41,041 nucleotides of DNA from Anaerolineae bacterium CG2_30_57_67 (GTDB taxonomy: Bacteria; Chloroflexota; Anaerolineae; Anaerolineales; Villigracilaceae), in assembly GCA_001872455.1 (NCBI GenBank), contig MNXJ01000036.1, positions 1 through 41,041 on the forward strand, given 5' to 3'. Both the position numbers and the translations under genes were made by a program. Shown here one piece after another: positions 1 through 8,105 of the stretch. A model generated the notes under the pieces. The model searched no databases, was not told the DNA's origin, and worked only from the letters and a program-made list of their open reading frames with translations. Each line of letters begins with the position of its first letter. Position 1 is the stretch's first letter.

Positions 1-1371
1 GTCGTGCAACCCGGTTCAACCGTGACGACCGGCAACATTATTGTCACCGTCAATGGGCTGGCGAGCAATCCACTGCCGTTCACCATTCGCAGCGGACAAA
101 TCTACTTTGTCATTCCCGGCGCCGAGAATGCGGCGGACACGAATCCCGGCACATATACCGAGCCATTCAAAACCATTTATCATCCGCGGCAGGTCATGCA
201 ATCCGGCGACATCGTTTATATCAAAGGCGGCACCTTTAGCGAGATGGATCCCAACAATCCAGGCTGGGATACAATTCTGATTCTCGATGCAGACACGGCA
301 GCTAACGGCACAATTGACCGACCCATCGCCTATATAGGATATCCGGGGGAGAGCCCTGTTTTTGCCAATCCAGCGGCGCGGCGCGGGATTCTTTTGGACA
401 CGTCAGGACAGCCGCGCGAGTATTACATCCTTGCCAACTTGACATTTACCCAATCTTGGAGTCCACTGCCTGTGACCGGAAACGGACACCGTGTGGTTGG
501 CAACTACTTGTACGACGGCGCGTTTGACGACAGCGGCACGATCGGTGTCAATGGAAACAGCAGTCAGATCAAGATCCTGGGTAATCTACTGCGCAACAAT
601 GGCACTCCCGATGTCAAGTTCCACCACGGTGTGTACATTGGCGGCTTTGGAATCAACCAGGGGATTGAGGTTGGATGGAACCAGATACAAGACCAGAACG
701 GTGGACGAGGCATCCAGCTTTTTGGTCACTTGGACGGCGATTTCATGGACAACATTCGCATCCACGACAACCTCATCTCCGGTTCCGAGTTGAACAACAT
801 CGTTTTGGGCGGCACTGATGGTAGCACTGAAGTGCTTGGCACAGTCTATGTGTACAACAACATCATCGTGGGCGCTGGCAACCCGGGACTACGCGTTGAC
901 GATCCGCAGGGAACGGTAATCATCCAGAATAACGTACTCTACAACAATGGTACACCGGGGTTTGATGGTAATGCGCAAATTTACATTCAGCGAGCCGGTA
1001 CCGGTCTAATCACTTTGCAGAACAACATTCTGTACGCAGCATCCGGACAAACCTACTATCTGTTTGAGCCGGGCGTAGATTCTTCAGTGTTCAATGCCGC
1101 CAACAATAACCTGGTCTACAATGCCGGCGCCTGCCCCGCCTGGGATACAGGTTGCATCAACGCAGACCCGTTGTTTGTGAACATGGCGTCCGCGGATTTT
1201 CGTCTTCAGGCCGGGAGTCCGGCGATTGATGCCGGCGTCAACACCGGTATCGAGCTGGATTACGTCGGCGTCTCACGACCGCAAGGCGGCGCGTATGACA
1301 TTGGCGCGTACGAGTGGCAGTCGCCAGCGGTCGCTTGGGTTTATGTTTACCTGCCGCTAATACGACGCTAG
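1..1371 (+). CDS. Secreted right-handed beta-helix protein, 5' truncated by the window edge
   Basis: The reading frame is open to base 1, so the real start lies upstream. The visible first ~30 residues (ending VNGLASNPLPFTI) look like the last strands of an IPT/TIG immunoglobulin-like domain. Then comes a parallel beta-helix of pectate-lyase type with many short Asn-rich turns (NNGTP, NNIIVG, NNVLYNNG), characteristic of DUF1565/choice-of-anchor-Q proteins. The C-terminal part carries the usual SPAIDAG and GAYDIGAYEW signatures of that group. The protein ends in VYVYLPLIRR, a tail shared with the small protein ending at 2755. Probably exported and involved in polysaccharide binding or cleavage, but no catalytic residues can be named. 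Family assignment is fairly sure; function is unknown. Confidence 0.85.
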   Translation, partial: VVQPGSTVTTGNIIVTVNGLASNPLPFTIRSGQIYFVIPGAENAADTNPGTYTEPFKTIYHPRQVMQSGDIVYIKGGTFSEMDPNNPGWDTILILDADTAANGTIDRPIAYIGYPGESPVFANPAARRGILLDTSGQPREYYILANLTFTQSWSPLPVTGNGHRVVGNYLYDGAFDDSGTIGVNGNSSQIKILGNLLRNNGTPDVKFHHGVYIGGFGINQGIEVGWNQIQDQNGGRGIQLFGHLDGDFMDNIRIHDNLISGSELNNIVLGGTDGSTEVLGTVYVYNNIIVGAGNPGLRVDDPQGTVIIQNNVLYNNGTPGFDGNAQIYIQRAGTGLITLQNNILYAASGQTYYLFEPGVDSSVFNAANNNLVYNAGACPAWDTGCINADPLFVNMASADFRLQAGSPAIDAGVNTGIELDYVGVSRPQGGAYDIGAYEWQSPAVAWVYVYLPLIRR

Positions 1372-1540
1372 AACGCAGGACGAATTTCGGAGTTTGCCCA
1401 AACCAGATAAACGTAGGCCCGCCATGAACGCGTAATATTGAGCGAAACCAACCCAACCCATCCAACACAGAGAATAGGCATGAACGCACGACCGTTGCTT
1501 CAATCTGTCCAATCAACCATTCACACGCAAGGAGTATAAA

Positions 1541-2461
1541 ATGAAAACCGAACGAATTTTCAATGTCTTGCTGGCGCTGGTGTTGGCGCTCTCTGTTGGT
1601 GTGCAACTCAGCCAGGCGCAGGCGAAAGGCCAGGCGCCGATGCCGCAACAGAACCTCCCGGCCGCAGCCGCCCTAACAGATCAGATCCCCATTCAGGGGC
1701 GGCTGACCGACGCGAACGGTATTCCTCTCAACGGCACCTACACCGTCACCTTCTTCGTCTACGATGCCGCTGCTGGTGGAAATCCCTTGTGCGGGAACCT
1801 GGATGCCTCAGTGGAGGTGACCAATGGTTTGTTCAACAGCACGCTGGATCTCTGCGATCTCGTGGATGCCTTCGAAGGCGACCAAATGTACTTGGGCGTG
1901 AAGGTGGGAGATGACCCGGAGATGACCCCGCGCCAACCGATCCAGGGAGTACCCTATGCCTTCAATCTCAAGCGCGGCGCAGTCATCAAGGGCGCCGACT
2001 CGTATCTCTTCGTGCCCGGCAGCGCGTTTGTCAAAAACACTGACACCGATACGACGCGTTGGGACATGCAGGTTAATGGCGCAACCCGAGTGTATAGAGG
2101 CGCTACAGCAGGAGCCAAGTACATCTTCATCCCCATCACCTTACCAGGAGTCCTGTATGGACAGGCCGTGACCGTGAAGAGCATCACGATTTACTACAAG
2201 TGCCAGAACGGCGCGAACAACTATATCGCGGGCACCTCGCTAACCAAACAGACGGCGGCTGATTTATACGACAGCATCATTGGCGATGGTACAGACCGCA
2301 TCAGTAACACAGCCACGAGTTACACATTGACCCTCACAGCCAACAACATGCTGTCCAGCAGTCAAGGCGTCCTGGGCGTCTACCTGACATTGGCCTTCGC
2401 CAACGATACCGATTACATCCAGATCGGCGGGGTGCGCTTGACGCTGGACCATACACCCTAA
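1541..2461 (+). CDS. Secreted protein of unknown function
   Basis: A 306-residue protein with a clear Sec signal peptide (a short basic start, a hydrophobic LLALVLALSV core, and probable cleavage after AQA near residue 28). The start is supported by AAGGAG about 8 bases upstream. After the signal comes IPIQGRLTDANGIPLNGTY, a module recurrent in secreted Chloroflexota and Bacteroidota proteins in which a beta-sandwich precedes a PIQGVPYAFNL motif (residues ~140-150). The second half is beta-rich with no catalytic motif I recognise. It lies 16 bases before the next small secreted gene, so the two are probably co-transcribed. It lacks the LPLI tail of its neighbours. No function is proposed beyond surface or extracellular location. 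Confidence 0.8.
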   Translation: MKTERIFNVLLALVLALSVGVQLSQAQAKGQAPMPQQNLPAAAALTDQIPIQGRLTDANGIPLNGTYTVTFFVYDAAAGGNPLCGNLDASVEVTNGLFNSTLDLCDLVDAFEGDQMYLGVKVGDDPEMTPRQPIQGVPYAFNLKRGAVIKGADSYLFVPGSAFVKNTDTDTTRWDMQVNGATRVYRGATAGAKYIFIPITLPGVLYGQAVTVKSITIYYKCQNGANNYIAGTSLTKQTAADLYDSIIGDGTDRISNTATSYTLTLTANNMLSSSQGVLGVYLTLAFANDTDYIQIGGVRLTLDHTP

Positions 2462-2476
2462 CCCAGGAGGCACACG

Positions 2477-2755
2477 ATGAAACGAAAGACGATACTCCTG
2501 GCCCTGCTCATCATCTTCCTGCTCTCGACCGGCAGCGCGCTGGCGATGTCTTCTTCCAGCTATAAGCTGGATTGGTTTGTGCCGTTGACCGGCAGCGGCG
2601 GGAGCGAGATGATCTCCACCAACTACAAAGCGTACGTCACCATTGGCCAAACCGCCATCGGCGCATCCGCCAGCACAAACTATGGCGCCTGCCTGGGCTA
2701 TTGGTGCGGTCAGTTGCCGGGCGGCAGGCTCCACCTGCCACTGATCATGCGGTAG
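2477..2755 (+). CDS. Small secreted protein with C-terminal HLPLIMR tail
   Basis: A 92-residue protein beginning MKRKTILLALLIIFLLSTGSA, a signal peptide probably cleaved after ALA (residue 23). The RBS is strong (CCAGGAGG, about 7 bases before the ATG). The mature part (about 69 residues) contains SSSYKLDW and an ISTNYKAYVTIGQTAIG segment, then a two-cysteine loop (ACLGYWC), and ends GGRLHLPLIMR. Short proteins of this make-up are common downstream of larger secreted proteins in Chloroflexota. I know of no assigned function. The shared tail with the beta-helix protein at 1-1371 suggests a common sorting or anchoring fate, which is an inference. Confidence 0.75.
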   Translation: MKRKTILLALLIIFLLSTGSALAMSSSSYKLDWFVPLTGSGGSEMISTNYKAYVTIGQTAIGASASTNYGACLGYWCGQLPGGRLHLPLIMR

Positions 2756-2765
2756 CCCAAGCCCC

Positions 2766-2820
2766 AGACCTGACAGGCGAAGCACTGCTGAAGTGTTTCC
2801 GAAACCTGCCCGGTCTTTTC
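2766..2820 (+). terminator. Imperfect hairpin, probable terminator/intergenic repeat
   Basis: AGACCTGACAGGC (2766-2778) pairs imperfectly with ACCTGCCCGGTCT (2804-2816), with a smaller inner stem between them and CTTTT at the end. It sits just after the small secreted gene. The sequence resembles AGACCTGACAGG-type intergenic hairpins that I associate with Chloroflexota genomes. Confidence 0.45.
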
Positions 2821-2944
2821 AACTCGTTCGAAGCACGCTAAAATCAAAGTAGTGGGTCAGGTTCAAACCCAAATTGTCCAAAGGAACAGGAGACTGCCAA
2901 TGAAATGTGCCTTTGAAATGTAAGCGACGCAAGGCTGGCGCTGA

Positions 2945-3864
2945 CCTTTAGCGTCATCGGAGGCCACCTCCACGCACGCGGCTGAAGCGCCGTCATTACT
3001 GCAATTCACCTCGGGCAGACACGCCCTCGGCTTCACGCCGCAAGGCATGGTCGCCGCCACCGGCAGTCACGCCCTGCGCGTGGACTTTGTGAACGCGAAC
3101 AGCATCCAACCGCAAGCGGAGGCATCTGCCAGCACGGACAGCCAGTCCGCCACCCTGGCCCGCGTCACCTACGCGGGCCTGTGGGAGAAAGTCAGCCTCG
3201 AATACGCCGCCAGCGCCGGAAGCATCTACACCACTACTTACACGCTGGCGCCCGGCGCGGACGCGAAAAATATCCGCCTGCGCTCTATAACACCCCGTTG
3301 CGTGTGGATGAGGCGGGCAACCTGCGCCTCGCGTTCGAGATGGCCGAATCCGCGCCGATTGCCTGGCAGGAGATTGACGGCAGGCGCACATCCGTAAATG
3401 TTTCTTTCCGTGTAGATGGGCAACAAGTGGCATTCACACTGGGCAAGTATGATCCGCGCCATGCCCTGATGATTGATCCATCCCTGACCCGGAATACCTT
3501 TCTGGGCGGAAGCGCGGAAGATGACGGCAGGGCCATCACCGTGGACGGAAGCGGGGGCGTCTACGTAACAGGTGAAAGCACTGGCGACTGGGATTGCATG
3601 GATGCGTTCAACTGTACCGTGTCTGCTTACGTTGGCGGCGTGGATGCCTATGCCGCCAAACTAAATTCGTCCGGCCATTTGGACTGGAACGCCTTCCTGG
3701 GCGGGGAAGGAAATGATTCTGGCCACGGTATCACCGTCAAGGGCGGAAACGTTTATATGACTGGCTACGTGTGGTACAACTTCACTCTCACTCCCCACAG
3801 GGGCGCTTCCCTAAAGGGACGCTGCGCGATCGAGAAGTACAGTCGAAGTGTTGCGCGCCGGTGA
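2945..3864 (+). pseudogene. Decayed SBBP beta-propeller protein (DUF7948 plus SBBP repeats)
   Basis: Two overlapping frames together encode the start of a known architecture. The frame open from 2945 gives a DUF7948-like N-domain (LQFTSGRHALGF, then VAATGSHALRVDFV) up to about 3283. The frame from there to 3864 continues it (NTPLRVDEAGNLRLAFEMA) and then gives SBBP propeller blades (NTFLGGSAEDDGRAITVDGSGGVYVTGES and a second blade near 3690-3775). An extra TC around 3281-3284 accounts for the frameshift: without it the text reads RLRYNTPLRVDE. No signal peptide or start codon precedes 2945 (in-frame stop at 2942). After YMTGYVWYN (~3780) homology ends in unrelated sequence and a stop. Intact members are large secreted proteins, so this is a three-way broken remnant. 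Confidence 0.75.
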
Positions 3865-4065
3865 AGCGGCACGCGGTGTTTTTGCTCACAGCGAGGCGCG
3901 CGCAATTCGAACGCGCCCTCGTTCTGCTGGAATCCGCCAGCAAGCCCCTGCAAAAACCCAAGGAGGCCGCCGCGCACCAGCGCCTGCGCATCGAGGCGCT
4001 GGAAATTTGCTGGCGCTCGACATAAACGCAGCCAGTTTTTTCTACCTTGCAACCCGGGTAGTTAG
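3865..4065 (+). other. Unassigned decayed sequence between two gene remnants
   Basis: This stretch connects the SBBP remnant to the glycosidase remnant. One frame, ending in a stop near 4025, encodes a helix-like, Ala/Leu/Lys-rich run (ERALVLLESASKPLQ and so on) that could be the tail of another lost gene. I do not recognise it, there is no start with an RBS, and I would not call it a gene. Confidence 0.35.
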
Positions 4066-4352
4066 ACCAGTAGACAGCCGTAGGCATCAATAAAAATGGA
4101 ACGGGAATCATCTTGCTGGTCGTGGATGGCCGTCAACCCGGTTACAGCGAGGGCGTAGACCGGTACGAACTGGTAGAAATGTTGCTCTCATTTGGCGCGT
4201 ACCAGGGCATCAACATGGATGGCGGCGGATCTTCGACGCTCGTCATTCGCGGTGTAGATGGCTTACCGCGCGCGCTGAATCGGCCAATTGACAACAACAC
4301 CCCCGGCCAGGAGCGTGAAGTCGCCAATCATTTGGGCGTTTTTATCAAGTAG
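4066..4352 (+). pseudogene. 3' fragment of a phosphodiester glycosidase (NAGPA domain) gene
   Basis: From about 4066 the frame encodes TAVGINKNGTGIILLVVDG, then GRQPGYSEGV, INMDGGGSSTLVI and a C-terminal NHLGVFIK. These are the hallmark blocks of the phosphodiester glycosidase (NAGPA, PF09992) domain; the DGGGSST loop is its most conserved element. An in-frame stop lies just upstream of 4066, so the N-terminal two thirds of the domain (normally about 170-200 residues) and the signal peptide are missing. A well-formed terminator follows at 4368, showing that the original 3' end is preserved. In intact proteins this domain removes sugar-1-phosphodiester caps outside the cell. This fragment is very unlikely to be functional. 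Confidence 0.7.
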
Positions 4353-4367
4353 AAGCGTCACTTTTGG

Positions 4368-4404
4368 AAATGCCCATTGCCAAGTGCTGGCAATGGGCAT
4401 TTTA
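4368..4404 (+). terminator. Intrinsic terminator after the NAGPA remnant
   Basis: A perfect 14-bp stem, AAATGCCCATTGCC (4368-4381) with GGCAATGGGCATTT (4389-4402), closes a 7-base loop and ends in a short T run. It could also serve the convergent GGDEF gene, although that gene ends 130 bases away. Confidence 0.75.
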
Positions 4405-4533
4405 TGGATATACAGGCGCGCATTCAGCCCACCAGCGGCAATTTACTCTGGCTGGTGGAACAATCGGCTCTCCCGGATTTTCCGTGAGGCGGGGTCACAC
4501 CACAAAAACGCTCAAGGAGGTGCTTTTATCGCC

Positions 4534-6660
4534 TCAATCGCTGGAGACGATGGCCGCGCCGCCTTGGCGTTTGGCGCGGTACATACGCAGGTCAGCTTTT
4601 TCGAGCAGGGCGCGGGGGTCTTGCGCATCAGCGGGAAAGGACGCAACACCAATACATGAGGTCAGATAACGCTGGGTTTCGTTGGGCAGGTGTAACCCGG
4701 TAGAAGCCAAAGCAACGTTAATCTTTTGGGCAACATGAACAGCCTGTAACAAGTCGGTATCTGGCAAGATGACGGAAAATTCATCGCCGCCATAGCGGAA
4801 AACGCTATCGGCGGAGCGAATGGCGCCTTGCAGAGCAATCGCTACTTGCTGTAGAACACTATCGCCGATAGCATGACCAAAGTTATCATTCACCGCTTTG
4901 AAGCCATCCAGGTCAATCATCAACAGGCTAAAGATGCGTTGACCCACGCGCAGGCATTCTTCTTCCAAACGCAAATCGAGGTCGCGGCGATTGGCGAGGC
5001 CGGTAAGAGAATCGGTGAGCGAGGCCTCCGTGGCGCGAGCGTAAAGTTGGGCATGGTGCAACAGTCCCACGGCGCGCTGGGCGAAAAGTCGCGCCACCGC
5101 CACTTCTTCGGCAGAAATGGCGTGAGGTTTGTCCCAGTAGAGTGAAAGTGCGCCAATTTGGCCTTGCTGGCCTTGCAGGGAGAAAACGCCATAGGCGCGG
5201 AATTTTTCCAAGGCGATCAGGTCTTGAATCGGGCCGGTGCGGCTATCCTGATTCACGTCGGGGATGAGCACCACGCCCTGAGTCTCCAGCGTACGCGCAA
5301 GCAAGGTCTGATTGAAACGGTGAGTCATTTGCACCAAATAATTACTGGAAAGACCGGTGGAATACTGACAGGTGAGTTGATGGGTTTCGGCTTCAAGTAA
5401 GTGCAAGGCGGCTCGTTGCGCACCCAGCAATGAGCGCGCCGATTCAACGATAGCGGGCAGCAAGGTCGTTTGTTGCAAATTAGAGGTAAGCGCAGTGACC
5501 TGAGCGGCAAATTTCTCCAACAAGTCTGCGCGGCGCACGGCTTCGTTGTGTAGACGCAAGCGTGAAATCAAAAGTGCGGTCAAATCGGCAACCTGGTGGG
5601 CGCGTTCGATATATTCTGGTGAGAAATAGTGTGGATGATGACTGAAAGTGACCAGAAGCGCCCCAAAAAAATGACGGCTGGGAAGCCCAACTAACGGCAG
5701 CGCCAGGGCAGAACGTTCAGGGAAATTGAGCGCCACTCGCGCCGAGACATAGGGCGAAAGCAAGGAATTTTCAGCTACGACCGGGCGTCCAAGCCGCATA
5801 ACGCTGGCAGTAAAGGTGGTCTCGTTGCGCGTATTGGGAGGTAGCGCCAAATAACGGGAATGGCTATTGCCCGAAGCGGCTAGCGAGAAAACATCGCCAC
5901 TTTCTTCGTCCACGCGCGTCAGATAAATGCAATCGGCATCAAGCGCCTCGCGTATCAGATTGGCAAGCAAAGCGTACATATCGCCGCTTTCCGTATTTTC
6001 CAGACCGATGGTGGTAATTTTTTGCATTCGTTCCAGAAAAAAGCCCTGCGAATCAGCCTGTTTCCAGCGCAGATAAGCGTGCCGGGATTGGACAGAAACA
6101 AAAACACCGTTGACCAGCATGGCCGCAGCAGCAATCAAGGCGATATTCCAGCGCGCCGAATCCGTCGCCTGCAATCCGACATTCACCAAAAGCGCTGACG
6201 GAATCAGCCAACTATAAATGTACACTAACACTGCACTCAGATATAAAATCACCGACAGCCCAATCAACATACTCAAAAAACGCGGCGGGAAAAGCGTCGC
6301 AATGACTCCCATGTAAATAATAAAAAACGCCGCCACCGGGCTGATCGCTCCACCCGTGGAATGCATCGAAACCGTCAGCAAAACCAGGTCCAACGCCGAT
6401 TGAGTCAGCCCAGCATGAAGCAGCCCTTTACTCTTATGGGTTAAATCGGGTTTAAAACGCCGATACAGTTTTTCAAAGCCCCAGGCGCTCAGCATCAATA
6501 CCACAATTGGGAACAACGCCAAAATCAAATCCGTGGTAAAGCCGTGCAATTTTAGCGCTACAAACGCCAAAATAACACCAAGCCAACAGCGTAAGCGGTT
6601 GTTGGCATTCAGTTGTTGCCATAAATCAGAAACGGGAACATAAGACTCGGTTTTGCTCAT
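4534..6660 (-). CDS. Membrane-bound GAF-GGDEF diguanylate cyclase
   Basis: A 708-residue sensor enzyme that should convert two GTP to cyclic di-GMP. The N-terminal ~190 residues hold about six hydrophobic helices (a MASE-like sensor region). Two GAF-type domains follow (about 195-370 and 380-535), then a GGDEF domain (about 545-708). The active-site motif is an intact GGDEF at residues 624-628. An RxxD inhibitory site (RSAD, 615-618) lies exactly five residues before it, so product feedback inhibition is expected. I chose the ATG at 6660 (MSKTESYVPV) rather than the one at 6693, because a GATAAT -10 box (6691-6686) overlaps the upstream ATG. The gene is divergent from the DUF3090 gene. A PilZ receptor gene lies at 11187. 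Confidence 0.92.
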   Translation of the reverse strand: MSKTESYVPVSDLWQQLNANNRLRCWLGVILAFVALKLHGFTTDLILALFPIVVLMLSAWGFEKLYRRFKPDLTHKSKGLLHAGLTQSALDLVLLTVSMHSTGGAISPVAAFFIIYMGVIATLFPPRFLSMLIGLSVILYLSAVLVYIYSWLIPSALLVNVGLQATDSARWNIALIAAAAMLVNGVFVSVQSRHAYLRWKQADSQGFFLERMQKITTIGLENTESGDMYALLANLIREALDADCIYLTRVDEESGDVFSLAASGNSHSRYLALPPNTRNETTFTASVMRLGRPVVAENSLLSPYVSARVALNFPERSALALPLVGLPSRHFFGALLVTFSHHPHYFSPEYIERAHQVADLTALLISRLRLHNEAVRRADLLEKFAAQVTALTSNLQQTTLLPAIVESARSLLGAQRAALHLLEAETHQLTCQYSTGLSSNYLVQMTHRFNQTLLARTLETQGVVLIPDVNQDSRTGPIQDLIALEKFRAYGVFSLQGQQGQIGALSLYWDKPHAISAEEVAVARLFAQRAVGLLHHAQLYARATEASLTDSLTGLANRRDLDLRLEEECLRVGQRIFSLLMIDLDGFKAVNDNFGHAIGDSVLQQVAIALQGAIRSADSVFRYGGDEFSVILPDTDLLQAVHVAQKINVALASTGLHLPNETQRYLTSCIGVASFPADAQDPRALLEKADLRMYRAKRQGGAAIVSSD

Positions 6661-6685
6661 AAAAAATGCCCCAGACAGGTTGGCT

Positions 6686-6692
6686 ATTATCA
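6686..6692 (-). promoter_or_regulatory. Extended -10 box of the GGDEF gene
   Basis: On the minus strand this reads TGATAAT. Transcription would begin near 6679, giving a leader of about 19 bases before the ATG at 6660. It overlaps the alternative ATG at 6693 and argues against it. Confidence 0.5.
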
Positions 6693-6743
6693 TTTATTTT
6701 TCGCCAGCGTGCGATAACAAAAACCTTACAATCTAATTTCTGG

Positions 6744-6749
6744 TATACT
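6744..6749 (+). promoter_or_regulatory. -10 box (TATACT) of the DUF3090 gene
   Basis: TATACT is preceded by TGG, giving an extended -10 (TGGTATACT). No good -35 box is visible at the normal spacing. The leader would run about 20 bases to a CAGGAAG ribosome site and the ATG at 6777. Confidence 0.5.
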
Positions 6750-6776
6750 CGCCCAAATTCTCTTCAGGAAGTCCTT

Positions 6777-7301
6777 ATGCCTCGTTTTGAAGTTGATGTA
6801 GACCCTTGCGACCATATCACCGCCGACGCCATCGGCCAGCCCGGCCAGCGTGTGTTTTATTTGCACGCCTGGCAGGCCGCCCGCGCGGTGACGGTGATTT
6901 TGGAAAAAATTCAGCTGCAATCCCTGGCCGTCAGCATGGAACAATTTCTGGCGCAGTTGGTCACCGAACGCCCGGAGCTGGACGAGATTTCTGCCGAATA
7001 CAGCGAAGCGAAAATGCGCATCAGTCCGCCGCTGGAACCTGTTTTCCGCGTCGGCGAAATCGGCCTGGGCTACGACCCGGCGCGCGACCTGGTGGTCATC
7101 ATCACTCACGAGATTTTGGCGGAAGGCGATGACCCCGAAGAAGCGGCAGTCGTGCGCTTTTGGTGCAGCCGCAATCAGGCGCTGGCGCTGGCGCGCTGGA
7201 GCAGCGTCGTCGTTCAACGCGGACGCCCGATTTGCACGCAGTGCGGCCAGCCAATTGACCCCGCCGGTCATTTTTGCCCCAAAAAGAACGGACACCGGTA
7301 G
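6777..7301 (+). CDS. DUF3090 (TIGR03847) family protein
   Basis: A 174-residue cytoplasmic protein matching the DUF3090 family known mainly from Actinobacteria. Typical blocks are the opening FEVDVDPCDHITADAIG, then GQRVFYLHAW, a central LAVSMEQFLAQL and PVFRVGEIGLGYDPARDLVVI. It ends with a small zinc-ribbon-like segment, CTQCGQ...FCPKKNGH (three Cys and a terminal His). CAGGAAG precedes the ATG by 4-5 bases and supports this start over the longer upstream frame. The next gene is the SCO1664-type partner that accompanies this family in actinomycetes, so a joint function is likely. The biochemical role is unknown. The family assignment is confident. Confidence 0.88.
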   Translation: MPRFEVDVDPCDHITADAIGQPGQRVFYLHAWQAARAVTVILEKIQLQSLAVSMEQFLAQLVTERPELDEISAEYSEAKMRISPPLEPVFRVGEIGLGYDPARDLVVIITHEILAEGDDPEEAAVVRFWCSRNQALALARWSSVVVQRGRPICTQCGQPIDPAGHFCPKKNGHR

Positions 7302-7317
7302 AGGCAGAGAAGAAGAA

Positions 7318-7369
7318 AGATGATGAGTGAGGAGATGCGGAGAGAAGGAGAGAAAAAATCTCATCATCT
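7318..7369 (+). repeat. Purine-tract/pyrimidine-tract fold-back
   Basis: AGATGATGAG (7318-7327) is the exact reverse complement of CTCATCATCT (7360-7369). The left half is almost pure A/G and the right half is C/T-rich. The region forms the leader of the next gene. Confidence 0.55.
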
Positions 7370-7401
7370 CCCCATCCGCTATTCTCATACTCTCCTTCCC
7401 C

Positions 7402-8100
7402 ATGCCTTCGTTCACTGAAATTCTCGCGTGCGGCACGCTGACGCTGCAAGGACAGTTTACACTCGGCTCGAATTACACCTTTTTGGTGGAAGCGGCGCTG
7501 GAAGGTGAAACTTGCCGGGGCGTCTACAAACCCCAAAAGGGCGAACAGCCCCTGTGGGATTTCCCCGCCAACAGCCTGGCCGGGCGCGAAGTGGCCGCCT
7601 ACCGCCTGAGCGAATTTCTCGGCTGGAACTTGGTGCCGCTGACTGTTTTTCGCGCCGAGGGGCCGTTTGGCCCCGGTTCGCTGCAACAGTACATCGAATA
7701 CAACCCGAATTACCATTACTTCAACTTCAAGCCCGCCGATAAAGAGCGGTTGCGCCCGGTGGCGCTGTTTGACCTGCTCATCAACAACGCCGACCGCAAG
7801 GGCAGCCACGTTTTCTTTCAAAAACGTACCCGCCACCTGTACGCCATTGACCACGGCCTCTGTTTTCACGCCGAAGACAAACTGCGGACCGTCATTTGGG
7901 ATTTTGCCGGAGAACCGCTTCCCGCCGAGTTGCTGCCCGGCCTGCAAGCCGTCAGTCAGAACCCGCCCGCCGAACTGGCCGAATGGCTTCAGCCGGATGA
8001 GTTTTCTGCCCTGCCAGCGCGCGCTCAACGCCTGTTGGCCGAAAAAACCTTCCCCCCGCCTCCCGCCGACCGGCGCGCCTTTCCTTATCCACCGTTGTAA
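7402..8100 (+). CDS. SCO1664-family (TIGR03843) kinase-fold protein
   Basis: A 232-residue protein of the SCO1664/TIGR03843 group, which shares the PI3/PI4-kinase/HipA-like fold. Matching blocks are GSNYTFLVEA (nucleotide-loop region), GVYKPQKGEQPLWDFP with the probable ATP-contacting Lys, GREVAAYRLSEFLGW, LFDLLINNADRKGSHV (a catalytic-loop-like N..DRK) and HLYAIDHGLCFH (an Asp-His metal-binding-like motif). No substrate is established. It follows the DUF3090 gene by 100 bases. In actinomycetes the same pair lies beside mshC (mycothiol ligase), but no mshC is present here. The ATG at 7402 matches the family's N-terminus, although it is preceded by a pyrimidine tract with no Shine-Dalgarno sequence. 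Confidence 0.87.
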   Translation: MPSFTEILACGTLTLQGQFTLGSNYTFLVEAALEGETCRGVYKPQKGEQPLWDFPANSLAGREVAAYRLSEFLGWNLVPLTVFRAEGPFGPGSLQQYIEYNPNYHYFNFKPADKERLRPVALFDLLINNADRKGSHVFFQKRTRHLYAIDHGLCFHAEDKLRTVIWDFAGEPLPAELLPGLQAVSQNPPAELAEWLQPDEFSALPARAQRLLAEKTFPPPPADRRAFPYPPL

Positions 8101-8105
8101 AGGAA

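Noticed and set aside
2850-2880. tRNA-like T-arm (GGTTCAAACCC)
   Set aside because: No acceptor, D or anticodon stems can be built around it.
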